Assembly: GCA_910588105.1 (NCBI GenBank)
Contig: CAJUQD010000002.1
Coordinates: 1-64,000 of the forward strand
Direction: 5' to 3'
Origin: an uncultured Oscillospiraceae bacterium
GTDB taxonomy: Bacteria; Bacillota; Clostridia; Oscillospirales; Oscillospiraceae
DNA length: 64,000 bases
The first letter of the stretch is position 1, and the number at the start of each line of letters is the position of its first letter. The notes below the pieces were generated by a model that saw only the letters and a list, made by a program, of their open reading frames with translations, had not been told where the DNA came from and made no database searches. This document shows positions 17,213 through 25,168 of the stretch, in pieces. The position numbers and the translations under genes are program-made.

Positions 17213-18253
17213 TTGATCAGCAAAAAGGCATCTATTTCTGTGATTGCAAAGGCCGCGGGCGTGTCATCCGCCACTGTTTCCCGCGTTCTGAACCACCCGG
17301 AAGCCGTCAAAGCGGATACATTATGCAAAGTGCGGGAAATCATGCAGCAGTTTGGCTACACTTCTGACGAGCTTCCCACCAGCGGCAAGCCCAACGGGTC
17401 CCTTATTCTGGTATGCCTCCCCTCTATTGCCAACCCCTTTTACAGCAACATCCTGAAAGGTATCAAGGCTTCTGCCAACGCCCACAGCTTCCACATCCTG
17501 ATCCATCCAGAAGTTATTTCCCGTTCCACCATCGGCAGATTTAACCATATCCGCCAGTTTGCCAATATCGGAGGCATTATTACCTTAAGCGCAAAAATCG
17601 ACCTGAGTTTGTTGGAGACCTTGGACAGATATGCTCCCGTGGTTCAATGCTGTGAATATAACAATAAATCCCATATACCCTATGTGAGCATCGACGATTT
17701 CAATGCAGCCCGCTCTGTCACAAATTACCTGCTGTCCTCCGGCAGAAGGAAAATCGCCTTTATAAACGGTCCCCTGACGTTTAACTATGCCCAGGAACGG
17801 CTTCGCGGTTTTGAAACCGCTCTGGTGAAGCACAAGGTCACCGTCCCACAAAATTGGAGAATATCCTTGCCGGACATTTCTTATGACATTGGATATTCCT
17901 CGATCTGCCAGCTGCTCAGCAGCTCCAACAGGCCAAACGCGATTTTTGCCAGTTCCGATGTCTTTGCGATCTCGGCGCTGCGTGCTGCCCGCCGCTTTGG
18001 ATTGCGGGTACCCCAGGATCTGAGCATTATCGGATTTGACAATATCGACATCGCCGCTATGGTTTCACCTGCCATCTCCACCATCAACCAGCCCTGTTTC
18101 CAAATTGGGTTTACCGCTTGTGAAACCCTGGCCGAGCGGATCAACAACCCGGACTCCATTCCCCGCTCCATTCTGCTGGATGCGGAACTGGTGCTTCGTG
18201 AATCCAGCCCCATCGTGGACAAGAATGTGGATACCTATTCCACCATACTGTGA
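17213..18253 (+). CDS. LacI-family transcriptional regulator
   Basis: The 346-residue repressor has an N-terminal HTH plus hinge (SVIAKAAGVSSATVSRVLN, about 9-27) and a periplasmic-binding-like effector domain (PFYSNILKGIKA, FINGPLTFNYA, IFASSDVFA, IGFDNIDIA). The start must be the TTG at 17213: an ATG five bases upstream is followed at once by a stop in its own frame, and GGGGAGG lies ten bases before the TTG. It stands divergent to the ABC importer operon, whose promoter carries a perfect LacI-style palindrome. Loss of binding on sensing the imported sugar or a derivative is the expected logic. Confidence 0.93.
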   Translation: MISKKASISVIAKAAGVSSATVSRVLNHPEAVKADTLCKVREIMQQFGYTSDELPTSGKPNGSLILVCLPSIANPFYSNILKGIKASANAHSFHILIHPEVISRSTIGRFNHIRQFANIGGIITLSAKIDLSLLETLDRYAPVVQCCEYNNKSHIPYVSIDDFNAARSVTNYLLSSGRRKIAFINGPLTFNYAQERLRGFETALVKHKVTVPQNWRISLPDISYDIGYSSICQLLSSSNRPNAIFASSDVFAISALRAARRFGLRVPQDLSIIGFDNIDIAAMVSPAISTINQPCFQIGFTACETLAERINNPDSIPRSILLDAELVLRESSPIVDKNVDTYSTIL

Positions 18254-18260
18254 CCAAACG

Positions 18261-18304
18261 AAAATACCCCTTGGCATAGCCTCCTATGCCAAGGGGTATT
18301 TTTT
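18261..18304. terminator. Bidirectional terminator
   Basis: A 19-bp perfect stem (AAAATACCCCTTGGCATAG and complement) with a CCTC loop and T tails lies between the convergent LacI-type gene and the third VOC gene. Confidence 0.93.
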
Positions 18305-18791
18305 AGAAGTCAACGCGGGGACGGTCGGGGTGAACATTTTTGTAGCACTCAACGATCATGCCGGTTTCCTCCCGCAGATCCAGGAAGGAGTAGTCCATCA
18401 AGCCGCCGATGCCCTGGCCGCGGATCCAGATATCCCTGCCGGTAGACTTTTTGTAGTTTTCCAGCAGCTGCTCATAGGGCGTGTCAGTAACGGCCGCAAT
18501 GTGGTGAATGCCAGGGCCGTGTTCTTCCAGCCAAGCCTTGAACGCGGATTCCCCGATGGGCTGGATCAGCTCAATTTCAATGCCGTACGCGTGCAGGAAA
18601 GCCAGCTTGCTGACGACACCGGGTTCCCGCTTGCCATCAATCATCAGGTCATCCGTAGGAGGCTGGTCGCCGCGCATGAAGCTGACATCCCAGGGGCCCA
18701 TGCCCAGGACATCCTCGTAATAGCGAACTGCCTTGTCCACATCACGAACAATAATGCCGATCTGCAAAAGCTGCTTAAATTCAGGATTCAT
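18303..18791 (-). CDS. VOC family protein (third)
   Basis: The 162-residue VOC protein has ligand segments IGIIVRDVDKAVRYYE, IEIELIQPIGES and GIHHIAAVTD, with a C-terminal Glu in GMIVECYKN. It is closer in style to methylmalonyl-CoA epimerase than the pair at 12123-13152. AGGAGG lies seven bases before the ATG. It is a single-gene unit with its own predicted promoter and an upstream copy of the shared operator. Having three VOC genes in one island suggests successive enolisation or epimerisation steps on related intermediates. Confidence 0.85.
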   Translation of the reverse strand: MNPEFKQLLQIGIIVRDVDKAVRYYEDVLGMGPWDVSFMRGDQPPTDDLMIDGKREPGVVSKLAFLHAYGIEIELIQPIGESAFKAWLEEHGPGIHHIAAVTDTPYEQLLENYKKSTGRDIWIRGQGIGGLMDYSFLDLREETGMIVECYKNVHPDRPRVDF

Positions 18792-18830
18792 AGGTTTTCC
18801 TCCTAAAGCATGATTGGGTATTCCAACTTT

Positions 18831-18859
18831 AAGATATCACCCTCATGCATCATCTTCAA
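18831..18859 (-). promoter_or_regulatory. Predicted promoter of the third VOC gene
   Basis: On the minus strand TTGAAG (18854-18859), 17-bp spacer, TATCTT (18831-18836). Operator copy 3 ends 7 bp upstream. Confidence 0.55.
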
Positions 18860-18866
18860 ACCAGTT

Positions 18867-18888
18867 TCTTCCGCTTTTCAGCGGAAAA
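18867..18888. promoter_or_regulatory. Shared island operator, copy 3
   Basis: TCTTCC-N10-GGAAAA, with the inner bases also self-complementary (TTCCGCT and AGCGGAA). It is 7 bp from the predicted -35 of the third VOC gene. It sits just behind the stop of the PucR-type gene, so it may double as a weak hairpin terminator. Confidence 0.65.
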
Positions 18889-18893
18889 ACAAA

Positions 18894-20501
18894 TTATGGG
18901 TTCCGGTGTTCAGGGGGAGAGTACAGCATCAGCGTCCGCAGAATCCGCAGAGACATCATGAGTTTGTACACATCCTCCCCCTTTTGCATATCGCAATGGA
19001 GGATTTCTTTGATCCTGGCAATGCGGTACAGCAGGGTGTTTTTGTGAATAAACAGGGCTTTTGCCGCCGGTGTGGTACTGCACACATTCTCCAGGTATAC
19101 ATACAGCGTATCTGTCAGGGCCGTCCCGTTTTTCTTGTCATAGTTCAGCAGATCCAGTACCTCCGGAACGCAAAACGACAGCAGGTCTTCCTGACGCGCC
19201 ATAAAATTCAGGATTTCCTTCGGTGCAATATCTGAAAAATAGTTTAGGTCGCTGTCCTTATAAACAGCACCGAGGGACACGGATTTTTGCGCCTGCTGGT
19301 AGTATTTTCTGGTTTCCCGCAGGTCCCGGTACATATTGCTGATGCCGGCAATCAGATGATATTTCCTGCATTTTGGGATCAGCACATGGTCAATGAGCGC
19401 ATGAATATTGGCTTTTTCCGCAAGGTTGAACAGGATCACCAGTTCGGCCTCACGGATCAGATAAAGGCCATGCACTAAGATGGGCTGGATCTGGAGCAGC
19501 AGATTGGAAAACAGGTTTGCGTCCCTCTGTGTCACATCGTCCATGCTCTCGATAACCATAAGGTAAAACTTATCCTTGACCTCTGTGACAGACCGCAGCT
19601 GTGTCATCTGATAGATATAGTCATCCGAGATGGTGCGGGAGGAGATCAGGTAGTTCAGGAACTGAGCCTTAATTTCGTTGGAGTTATGGGAGTACAGGCT
19701 CTTTTTTTGCAGCTCCTGCCCTACAAGCACGCCCAGATGCAGAAGGGTCTTTTTATCTATCTCCGTAAAGGCCCTTTCGGCGGCCAGCACAGTAATAATT
19801 GCCGCTTCCATATTTTTCATCCGGACCTGAACCGTCATCTGGTTCGTTTTCAGCGTTTCATTATATGTCTCCAGCAGCTCCGGACGGTCATCGCCGGTCA
19901 GCCGGAAGATCGAATCCTGGTCAAACAGCCCCTGCATCACTTCCGTTGTAGATGTCAGTTTGCCGCGGCGGATCCGTGATACAATCCTTCCCAATCCGGG
20001 AGATGAATTCAGAACGCTGTCATTGCAGGAAAGGAGGATGCCCTCGCTGATCAGGCTGATCTGTATAAGGGGATTGCCCAGCATTTTCTGCGCCTGGTCC
20101 AAAATGTACTGGTTTCCCCGGTTGGAAAGAAATGCTGTAGTCAGCCTGTCAATATTTGTATGCAGTTCCATTTCCCAACTGTTGATGTCCGCTATTCTGT
20201 CCATCACGTCCCGGTAACGGCCCGGTTCCTCCATGAAGGACAGGTTCAGCCGCTTGGATGCCAGCTTCTCCGGCAGGTTCCGAATCCTGCCCAGCACCAG
20301 GATATGGTACGTATTCCCATCCTCCGGAATGGTCAGTTTCTCCAGTCCGGTCTCATCCCTGACGATATATAAAATGTGGGGCCGCAGCGCAGCCTCCCCC
20401 TCCGCCAAAAGCGTGGTATGGATCTGTATGGCAGGGTCCGATTGCACACAGGCACGGACACGGAAATCCGCAAGAGCTGCCAACAATTCCTGATAGGTCA
20501 T
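18894..20501 (-). CDS. PucR/CdaR-family transcriptional regulator
   Basis: This 535-residue regulator has an N-terminal PucR-type sensor region (about 1-150), a middle region with CdaR GGDEF-like features (about 290-400), and the C-terminal HTH_30 seen in the family (LTDTLYVYLENVCSTTPAAK, then LFIHKNTLLYRIARI, about 460-505). Family members usually activate purine, sugar-diacid or aromatic catabolism. Its ATG overlaps the stop of the PPTase gene as ATGA, so the two are translationally coupled. The obvious targets are the divergent promoters at 21136-21205; it is also a second candidate for the TTTCC-N10-GGAAA sites. Confidence 0.9.
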   Translation of the reverse strand: MTYQELLAALADFRVRACVQSDPAIQIHTTLLAEGEAALRPHILYIVRDETGLEKLTIPEDGNTYHILVLGRIRNLPEKLASKRLNLSFMEEPGRYRDVMDRIADINSWEMELHTNIDRLTTAFLSNRGNQYILDQAQKMLGNPLIQISLISEGILLSCNDSVLNSSPGLGRIVSRIRRGKLTSTTEVMQGLFDQDSIFRLTGDDRPELLETYNETLKTNQMTVQVRMKNMEAAIITVLAAERAFTEIDKKTLLHLGVLVGQELQKKSLYSHNSNEIKAQFLNYLISSRTISDDYIYQMTQLRSVTEVKDKFYLMVIESMDDVTQRDANLFSNLLLQIQPILVHGLYLIREAELVILFNLAEKANIHALIDHVLIPKCRKYHLIAGISNMYRDLRETRKYYQQAQKSVSLGAVYKDSDLNYFSDIAPKEILNFMARQEDLLSFCVPEVLDLLNYDKKNGTALTDTLYVYLENVCSTTPAAKALFIHKNTLLYRIARIKEILHCDMQKGEDVYKLMMSLRILRTLMLYSPPEHRNP

Positions 20502-21127
20502 AGCAGCATTCCCCCCCTGTGGAATATGACCTCGTGAAACATATAATCTCCCCTGGGCGCCAGCACCTCGAAAGAAAACCCCTCTATCGGGAAGCTGTGG
20601 TAGCAGTAGTCTTCCGGGATGGCAAACGTGTCGATAAAACGCACATCCCGGGGCTTATCATATTTAATACAGCACTCCTTACGGCACCATATATCGGTGG
20701 TTCGCGCCCGATCCCCCCCTGAATACGCTTTTTCGTCCTGCGTGAAATACCTTCTGGCTACCGCTTCCAACTCTCTGTCACGGCGTTCCAGATCGATGCC
20801 GCAGGGGCGGTCCGAGATCACCGCCGCCGCATAGGGGTACGAATGGGTCAAGGACACATAAACCTCCGGATGATTCCGCACCCGTGGTTTTCCCCCCCTG
20901 CCGTGTTCGATTTGAGCCGGGATGTTCCAACAATCCAGCAGCATATCCAGCAGCAGCCCCCCCGCCAGCGACAGCACTTTCTCCTCATCAAAACGCTTAC
21001 ACCCAATATCACGCTGCCTTTCCGTGTTGACCGTGGGGAGAAAATGGGAAAAAGCCGCCTGGTCTTCCAGGCCTCTTGCGTCTGCCAAAAGAATCGTTGT
21101 ACATCGTCTTTGTTTTTCATTGTTCAT
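20498..21127 (-). CDS. Sfp-type 4'-phosphopantetheinyl transferase
   Basis: The 209-residue enzyme moves phosphopantetheine from CoA to a carrier-protein serine. Diagnostic residues are present: CGIDLE (about 109-114, Mg-binding Asp112 and Glu114) and WCRKECCIKY (about 147-156, Glu151 and Lys155), with VSLTHS near 91-96 matching the usual SHS segment. It differs from the short AcpS class and, by context, should serve the DUF35-carrier fusion encoded divergently at 22601. I chose the ATG at 21127, which falls only one or two bases after the predicted transcription start, so the mRNA would be almost leaderless. A TTG at 21145 would lie inside the -10 region. Confidence 0.88.
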   Translation of the reverse strand: MNNEKQRRCTTILLADARGLEDQAAFSHFLPTVNTERQRDIGCKRFDEEKVLSLAGGLLLDMLLDCWNIPAQIEHGRGGKPRVRNHPEVYVSLTHSYPYAAAVISDRPCGIDLERRDRELEAVARRYFTQDEKAYSGGDRARTTDIWCRKECCIKYDKPRDVRFIDTFAIPEDYCYHSFPIEGFSFEVLAPRGDYMFHEVIFHRGGMLL

Positions 21128-21135
21128 TTGCACAA

Positions 21136-21164
21136 AGTATAACAAAAATTTCAGTCGTTTTCAA
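21136..21164 (-). promoter_or_regulatory. Promoter of the PPTase-PucR operon
   Basis: On the minus strand TTGAAA (21159-21164), 17-bp spacer, TATACT (21136-21141). The ATG at 21127 lies eight bases past the -10, predicting leaderless or near-leaderless mRNA. Confidence 0.8.
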
Positions 21165-21176
21165 GGTGTACGCACA

Positions 21177-21205
21177 TTCAAGAAACATATAACCAACAGT
21201 ATAAT
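21177..21205 (+). promoter_or_regulatory. Predicted promoter of the thiolase operon
   Basis: TTCAAG at 21177, 17-bp spacer, perfect TATAAT at 21200-21205. The -35 is weak, as expected for an activator-dependent promoter. It stands back to back with the PPTase promoter, and TTCAAG recurs in both -35 areas. Confidence 0.6.
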
Positions 21206-21277
21206 ATTGATTAACAGGGTAGATTCTTATGATTTTACACCGAAAATTCTCCATTTACACAAGGGAGGGCACAAAAC

Positions 21278-22582
21278 ATGAATTATGTCAACCAAACAAA
21301 TCCCGGCAAGCTTGCGCGTTCCGTCTCCATTATCGGCGTGGGCTGTACCCCGTTCAGAGAAACTCTCAACGATCCCGAGACCGCCGGCTACACCGAAGGC
21401 GACCTGTTCGGCTATGCCGCTCTGTCCGCAATGGAAGACGCCGGCATCACACCGAAAGACGTGGACTTCTTCTATCACGGCTGTGCGTCGCCTTTGAATG
21501 GCTCCAACTACCTGACTCCCAATATGCAGGTCTCGGAATGGATCGGGATGCGGGGAAAAGCCTCCGTCCATCACAGCGAAGCCTGCTGCACCGGATACCT
21601 GGCCGTTGACCAAGCGGTCAAGGATGTTGCGTCCGGCAAATACAACTGCGTTTTGGCCGCCTGTGTCGAATTTGGCGACGCATTGGCAATTCAGGGCAAA
21701 CCCGCTCACATCCGCAAGAAATTCTCCTTCGACGAATTCCAGATCTCTACCGAATGGCTGTCCGATAACGCCTACACCCGCCACCTGATGTGCAACATTG
21801 GTCACGACAATATTGCCGCGTGGTATATGGAAAAGTACGGTCTGACCCCCAAGCAGGTCGACGAAGCGCTGTGTATGCTGGCCGTAAATGCACGCCACAA
21901 CTCTCTGGGCAACCCCCTGGCGGTGGACAACACGGAAGACGACCTTTATGAGACTGCCGCAAAGATAGCCGGTTACGACGATGTCCTTGCGTATATGACA
22001 TCCCCCCACAACCCCAGGGTCGGCGGGATCCAGCGCATTTCCGGCCTAGAACACAAGTGCGACGGCGCGGCCGCTGTCATTGTCTGCGCGACTGAGGTCG
22101 CTGAGCAGTTGTGCGGGAACGGCAAAAAACCCATTGAGGTACTGGGCGTGGGCAACTGCGCGCTCGAAATGTCCAACCCCCTGCTGGAGCTGTCCGGCAC
22201 CATCGAGGCCACCCGCCAGGTGTACAACGTTACCGGCGTGAAACCCGGGGAAATTGATCTGCTCTATGTCAACGACTTCATCATCACCTCCCAGCTCATG
22301 GCGGCCGAGGTCACCGGCTACATTCCCGAGGGCCAGGCATGGAAGTATGTTATGGACGGACGCACCAACGCTGACGGCGACAAGCCCATCAACCCCAACG
22401 GCGGCCGCACCGCGTTCGGCCACGCCCACGCCGCGTCCGGCCTAGCCGATTTCTATGACGCGGTCAAGCAGCTGCGCGGCGAAGCCTTCAAACCCATCCG
22501 AAAAATACCCAGAACGGTGCTCCTGCGCGGCTTCGGCGGCGGTCAAAACCTGTGCAATGTCATCATCCGGACCAAAGAGTGA
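21278..22582 (+). CDS. Thiolase-like acyltransferase (SCPx/archaeal type)
   Basis: The 434-residue thiolase-fold protein has its nucleophile in SEACCTGYLAV (Cys104, next to Cys103), replacing the common EAACASG. The C-terminal motif is GHAHAASG (381-388, His382). The end reads RGFGGGQNL in place of the classical second catalytic Cys loop, as in SCP2-type and archaeal thiolases. These enzymes always pair with a DUF35 protein, and one follows after 18 bases. Expected chemistry is thiolytic or retro-Claisen cleavage (or condensation) of a beta-keto acyl thioester. AAGGGAGG precedes the ATG. It heads a six-gene operon. Confidence 0.88.
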   Translation: MNYVNQTNPGKLARSVSIIGVGCTPFRETLNDPETAGYTEGDLFGYAALSAMEDAGITPKDVDFFYHGCASPLNGSNYLTPNMQVSEWIGMRGKASVHHSEACCTGYLAVDQAVKDVASGKYNCVLAACVEFGDALAIQGKPAHIRKKFSFDEFQISTEWLSDNAYTRHLMCNIGHDNIAAWYMEKYGLTPKQVDEALCMLAVNARHNSLGNPLAVDNTEDDLYETAAKIAGYDDVLAYMTSPHNPRVGGIQRISGLEHKCDGAAAVIVCATEVAEQLCGNGKKPIEVLGVGNCALEMSNPLLELSGTIEATRQVYNVTGVKPGEIDLLYVNDFIITSQLMAAEVTGYIPEGQAWKYVMDGRTNADGDKPINPNGGRTAFGHAHAASGLADFYDAVKQLRGEAFKPIRKIPRTVLLRGFGGGQNLCNVIIRTKE

Positions 22583-22600
22583 GAAAGGCGGTAACTAGGA

Positions 22601-23284
22601 ATGGCTGTTAAGTTGGAAAAAATCGTAAAAACCTACTACGACAATCTGGAAAAGGGCAAAATCCTGGGCCGCCGCTGTCTCAAATGCGGCAATATGGAGT
22701 GGCCCCCTGTCTATGCCTGCAATATCTGCGGCCATATGGAGACTGAATGGGCGGAGATAGATGGCAGCGGAGAGATGACCATGCTGGTTTTGCCCTCCGT
22801 CATGAGCCTAAAGCCCCAGCTGAAGGATCTGGAGCCCTACTGCTATGCCACAGTGAAGCTGAAAGAGGGCATCGAGCGCAATGTCATGGTCACCGGCGTC
22901 TCAAAAGAAAATGAGAAATATATCCGCGCCAATATGCCCTATCCGGTCCACGCCGCCATCGTGCAGCGAGACGGTTTTAAGACCGCCATCTTCACGGTGG
23001 ATCCCGTTTCCGGGGAAGGATGCGCTGAGGAAGCCCAGTCCCGGGCGCCCGAAATGAGCGAGACCCTGACCCGGCTGATTCCCCTGGTTGCCAGGGCATA
23101 CAAGAAGGACGCCGGCGAGATCACCGCCAGTACCCGTTTTGAGGATTTCAAGGTGGCATCCGTTGTATTTGTCGGTCTGATTGCCTCCCTGGAAGATGAA
23201 TTTGACATTATGATCTCCATTACCGAAGCTTCTTCCCGCGCTAAGACTGTCGGGGAACTGGCTGACCTCATTGACAGATCCTGA
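22601..23284 (+). CDS. DUF35 zinc-ribbon/OB-fold protein fused to a carrier-protein domain
   Basis: Residues 1-145 form a DUF35 partner of thiolase: zinc ribbon Cys26, Cys29, Cys40, Cys43, then an OB fold. Residues about 150-227 align with acyl carrier proteins: FEDF, then KVASVVFVGLIASLEDEFDI, then KTVGELADLI, matching the helix II and helix III pattern of AcpP. The residue in the phosphopantetheine position is Ser187, in ASV where most carriers have DSL. A DUF35-ACP fusion would put a swinging pantetheine arm on the thiolase complex. The divergent Sfp-type PPTase fits that reading. Linker and modification are inferred, not shown. Confidence 0.85.
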   Translation: MAVKLEKIVKTYYDNLEKGKILGRRCLKCGNMEWPPVYACNICGHMETEWAEIDGSGEMTMLVLPSVMSLKPQLKDLEPYCYATVKLKEGIERNVMVTGVSKENEKYIRANMPYPVHAAIVQRDGFKTAIFTVDPVSGEGCAEEAQSRAPEMSETLTRLIPLVARAYKKDAGEITASTRFEDFKVASVVFVGLIASLEDEFDIMISITEASSRAKTVGELADLIDRS

Positions 23285-23301
23285 GCTGTCTAAGAAATTT
23301 T

Positions 23302-24111
23302 ATGAAAAACATATTGGGTTTTACAATATATTCGCCCGTGGACTGCGTTTACCACATCCTAGATCCATTGGGTACATACGCCACGCTGGTCGTCGGCTCC
23401 CGGGAATCCCTGCTGGTGGACACCTGCACCGGCTGCGGCAGCCTGAAAGAGGCAGTGGAAACGCTGACTGATGCGCCCGTCCGTGTCGTGAACACCCATT
23501 CCCATTTGGATCACGCCGGCGGCAATTACCAGTTCCCAAAGGTGTTTATGGATCCGTCCGAGATTGAGCTTGGACGGCAGTACATGGAAAACATGGATAT
23601 ACGCACAGCCGTCCTTCAGCACTTCGATAAGCTGGGATGCTCCATGGGCAGCGCGCAGAAAGCCCAATACCTCTCCTATCAGATGGAAAATGTCTCGCCG
23701 CTGCCCTTCGGCGAGATCGACCTGGGCGGCATTCATGTTCTCCCGGTAAAAATGCCCTCTCACACGCCCGGAATGACCGGTTTCCTTGTGAAAGAAAAGC
23801 AGCTTTTGCTGGGTGGCGACTCTGTATGCCAGATGGCCTGCCTGTACTTTCCGGAATCCAGCTCCATCGAAGCGCATCTGAAATTGCTCCGGGAAATCTC
23901 CAAGCTCCGCTTTTCCCACATACTGACCTCTCACAGCAAAGAGCTGCTGGATCGCGACAATCTGGAGGCAATGATCGAATGCGCCGAAAACTACGCTTCG
24001 GATCAAACCTGCAATTACTCGGATCGGTTCTATCCCCAGCTTCGTGGCAGGATGTTCCTCTATGAGAGCAAAAAGCACAGGCACGCAATTATTGTTGCAA
24101 GGAACGGGTAA
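23302..24111 (+). CDS. Metallo-beta-lactamase-fold hydrolase
   Basis: This 269-residue MBL-fold enzyme has the metal motif THSHLDHAGG (His66, His68, Asp70, His71), a further ligand in SHTPGMTGFL and the bridging Asp in LGGDS. It has no rhodanese or flavodoxin extension, so a small-molecule hydrolase is likely. Standing directly after a carrier-protein gene it may be a thioesterase releasing acyl groups from the pantetheine arm, a role known for some MBL enzymes in polyketide systems; glyoxalase II-like activity is the alternative. The start at 23302 has only a weak ribosome site, 17 bases after the previous stop, so it may depend on coupled translation. Confidence 0.82.
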   Translation: MKNILGFTIYSPVDCVYHILDPLGTYATLVVGSRESLLVDTCTGCGSLKEAVETLTDAPVRVVNTHSHLDHAGGNYQFPKVFMDPSEIELGRQYMENMDIRTAVLQHFDKLGCSMGSAQKAQYLSYQMENVSPLPFGEIDLGGIHVLPVKMPSHTPGMTGFLVKEKQLLLGGDSVCQMACLYFPESSSIEAHLKLLREISKLRFSHILTSHSKELLDRDNLEAMIECAENYASDQTCNYSDRFYPQLRGRMFLYESKKHRHAIIVARNG

Positions 24112-24162
24112 TTCCATCCCTCAGCCTTAAAACAGACTCTGATCAAACAGGAGAAAAAGATT

Positions 24163-25164
24163 ATGGATATCATGGAAAAAATATATGCCAAAGCCAAAGC
24201 AAATCCCCAGCGTGTGGCATTCCCCGAAGCGACCGAAGAAAAGATCCTGCTGGCAGCAAGGCAGCTTCAGGATGATGGCTGCTGTGCTCCTGTTTTGCTG
24301 GGTAGGCCCGAGGAGATCCGCTCCGCCGCTTCCCAGTACGGTGTCAGCCTGGAAAACATTGAAGTTGTGGATGCCTACGACGAAGTATTTATCGACAAAG
24401 TCGTCTCCGACTATGTAGCCGTTTATCCCCTGTTCTCCGCAAAATCCATGAAACGCAGGGCAAACGCCGACCCCCTGTACACCGCCTTAATGATGGAGGC
24501 AAACGGTCTGGTGGATGTGACCTTTGCAGGCCTTATACACACCACTGGCGATGTCATTATTGCCGCCCAGGCAATTATCGGTATGAAAGAAGGCGTGACC
24601 GCCGTATCCAGCTCCGGCATTTTCAGCATCCCGGGCTATGACGGCAGCGAAGGCAGTCTGCTGGGCTTTGGTGACTCCGCCGTGTGTGTCGACCCTACGG
24701 CAGAAGATCTTGCTGGCATTGCCATCTCCGCCTGTGAAACCATTTCCGCTTTGACCGATTGGGAGCCCAGATGCGCCCTGCTGTCCTACTCCACCTGCGG
24801 CTCTGGCACCGGCAGGATGGTCGACAAGGTCGTTGAAGCAGTCAAAATTGCCAACGAGAAGCGTCCCGACCTAGCTATCGACGGTGAATTTCAGCTTGAC
24901 TCCGCCATCAGCCCCGAAGTTGCCGCAAAAAAAGTTCAGCGTCCCTCCAAGGTCGCCGGAAAAGCCAACATCATTATCTGGACGAACATTGACGTTGGTA
25001 ATGTAGGCGTGAAGCTGGTGCAGCAGTTTGCCGGCGCCGACGCCTACGGACCATTCCTGCAGGGATTCAACAAAATCGTCTGTGACTGCTCCAGAAGCTC
25101 TCCCGTCACCGAACTGGTCGGCAATGTTGTTATGAGTTGCGTGCGTGCACAGAGGAATGGCTGA
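24163..25164 (+). CDS. Phosphate acyltransferase (Pta/Ptb family)
   Basis: The 333-residue cytosolic enzyme converts acyl-CoA plus phosphate to acyl phosphate. The whole length matches the PTA_PTB domain: FPEATEEKILLAARQL at the start, ADPLYTALMMEANGLVDV in the middle, and DGEFQLDSAI and GPFLQGFNKIVCDCSRSS near the end. It is slightly closer in style to phosphate acetyltransferase than to short butyryltransferases. Followed at once by a butyrate kinase, it makes an ATP-generating pair. AGGAG lies ten bases before the ATG. Confidence 0.88.
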   Translation: MDIMEKIYAKAKANPQRVAFPEATEEKILLAARQLQDDGCCAPVLLGRPEEIRSAASQYGVSLENIEVVDAYDEVFIDKVVSDYVAVYPLFSAKSMKRRANADPLYTALMMEANGLVDVTFAGLIHTTGDVIIAAQAIIGMKEGVTAVSSSGIFSIPGYDGSEGSLLGFGDSAVCVDPTAEDLAGIAISACETISALTDWEPRCALLSYSTCGSGTGRMVDKVVEAVKIANEKRPDLAIDGEFQLDSAISPEVAAKKVQRPSKVAGKANIIIWTNIDVGNVGVKLVQQFAGADAYGPFLQGFNKIVCDCSRSSPVTELVGNVVMSCVRAQRNG

Positions 25165-25168
25165 TACT

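Noticed and set aside
18841..18893. The hairpin at 18869-18886 as a plain terminator of the PucR-type gene
   Set aside because: It lacks a U tract on the minus strand and matches the shared operator in spacing and position; a terminator role is at most secondary.
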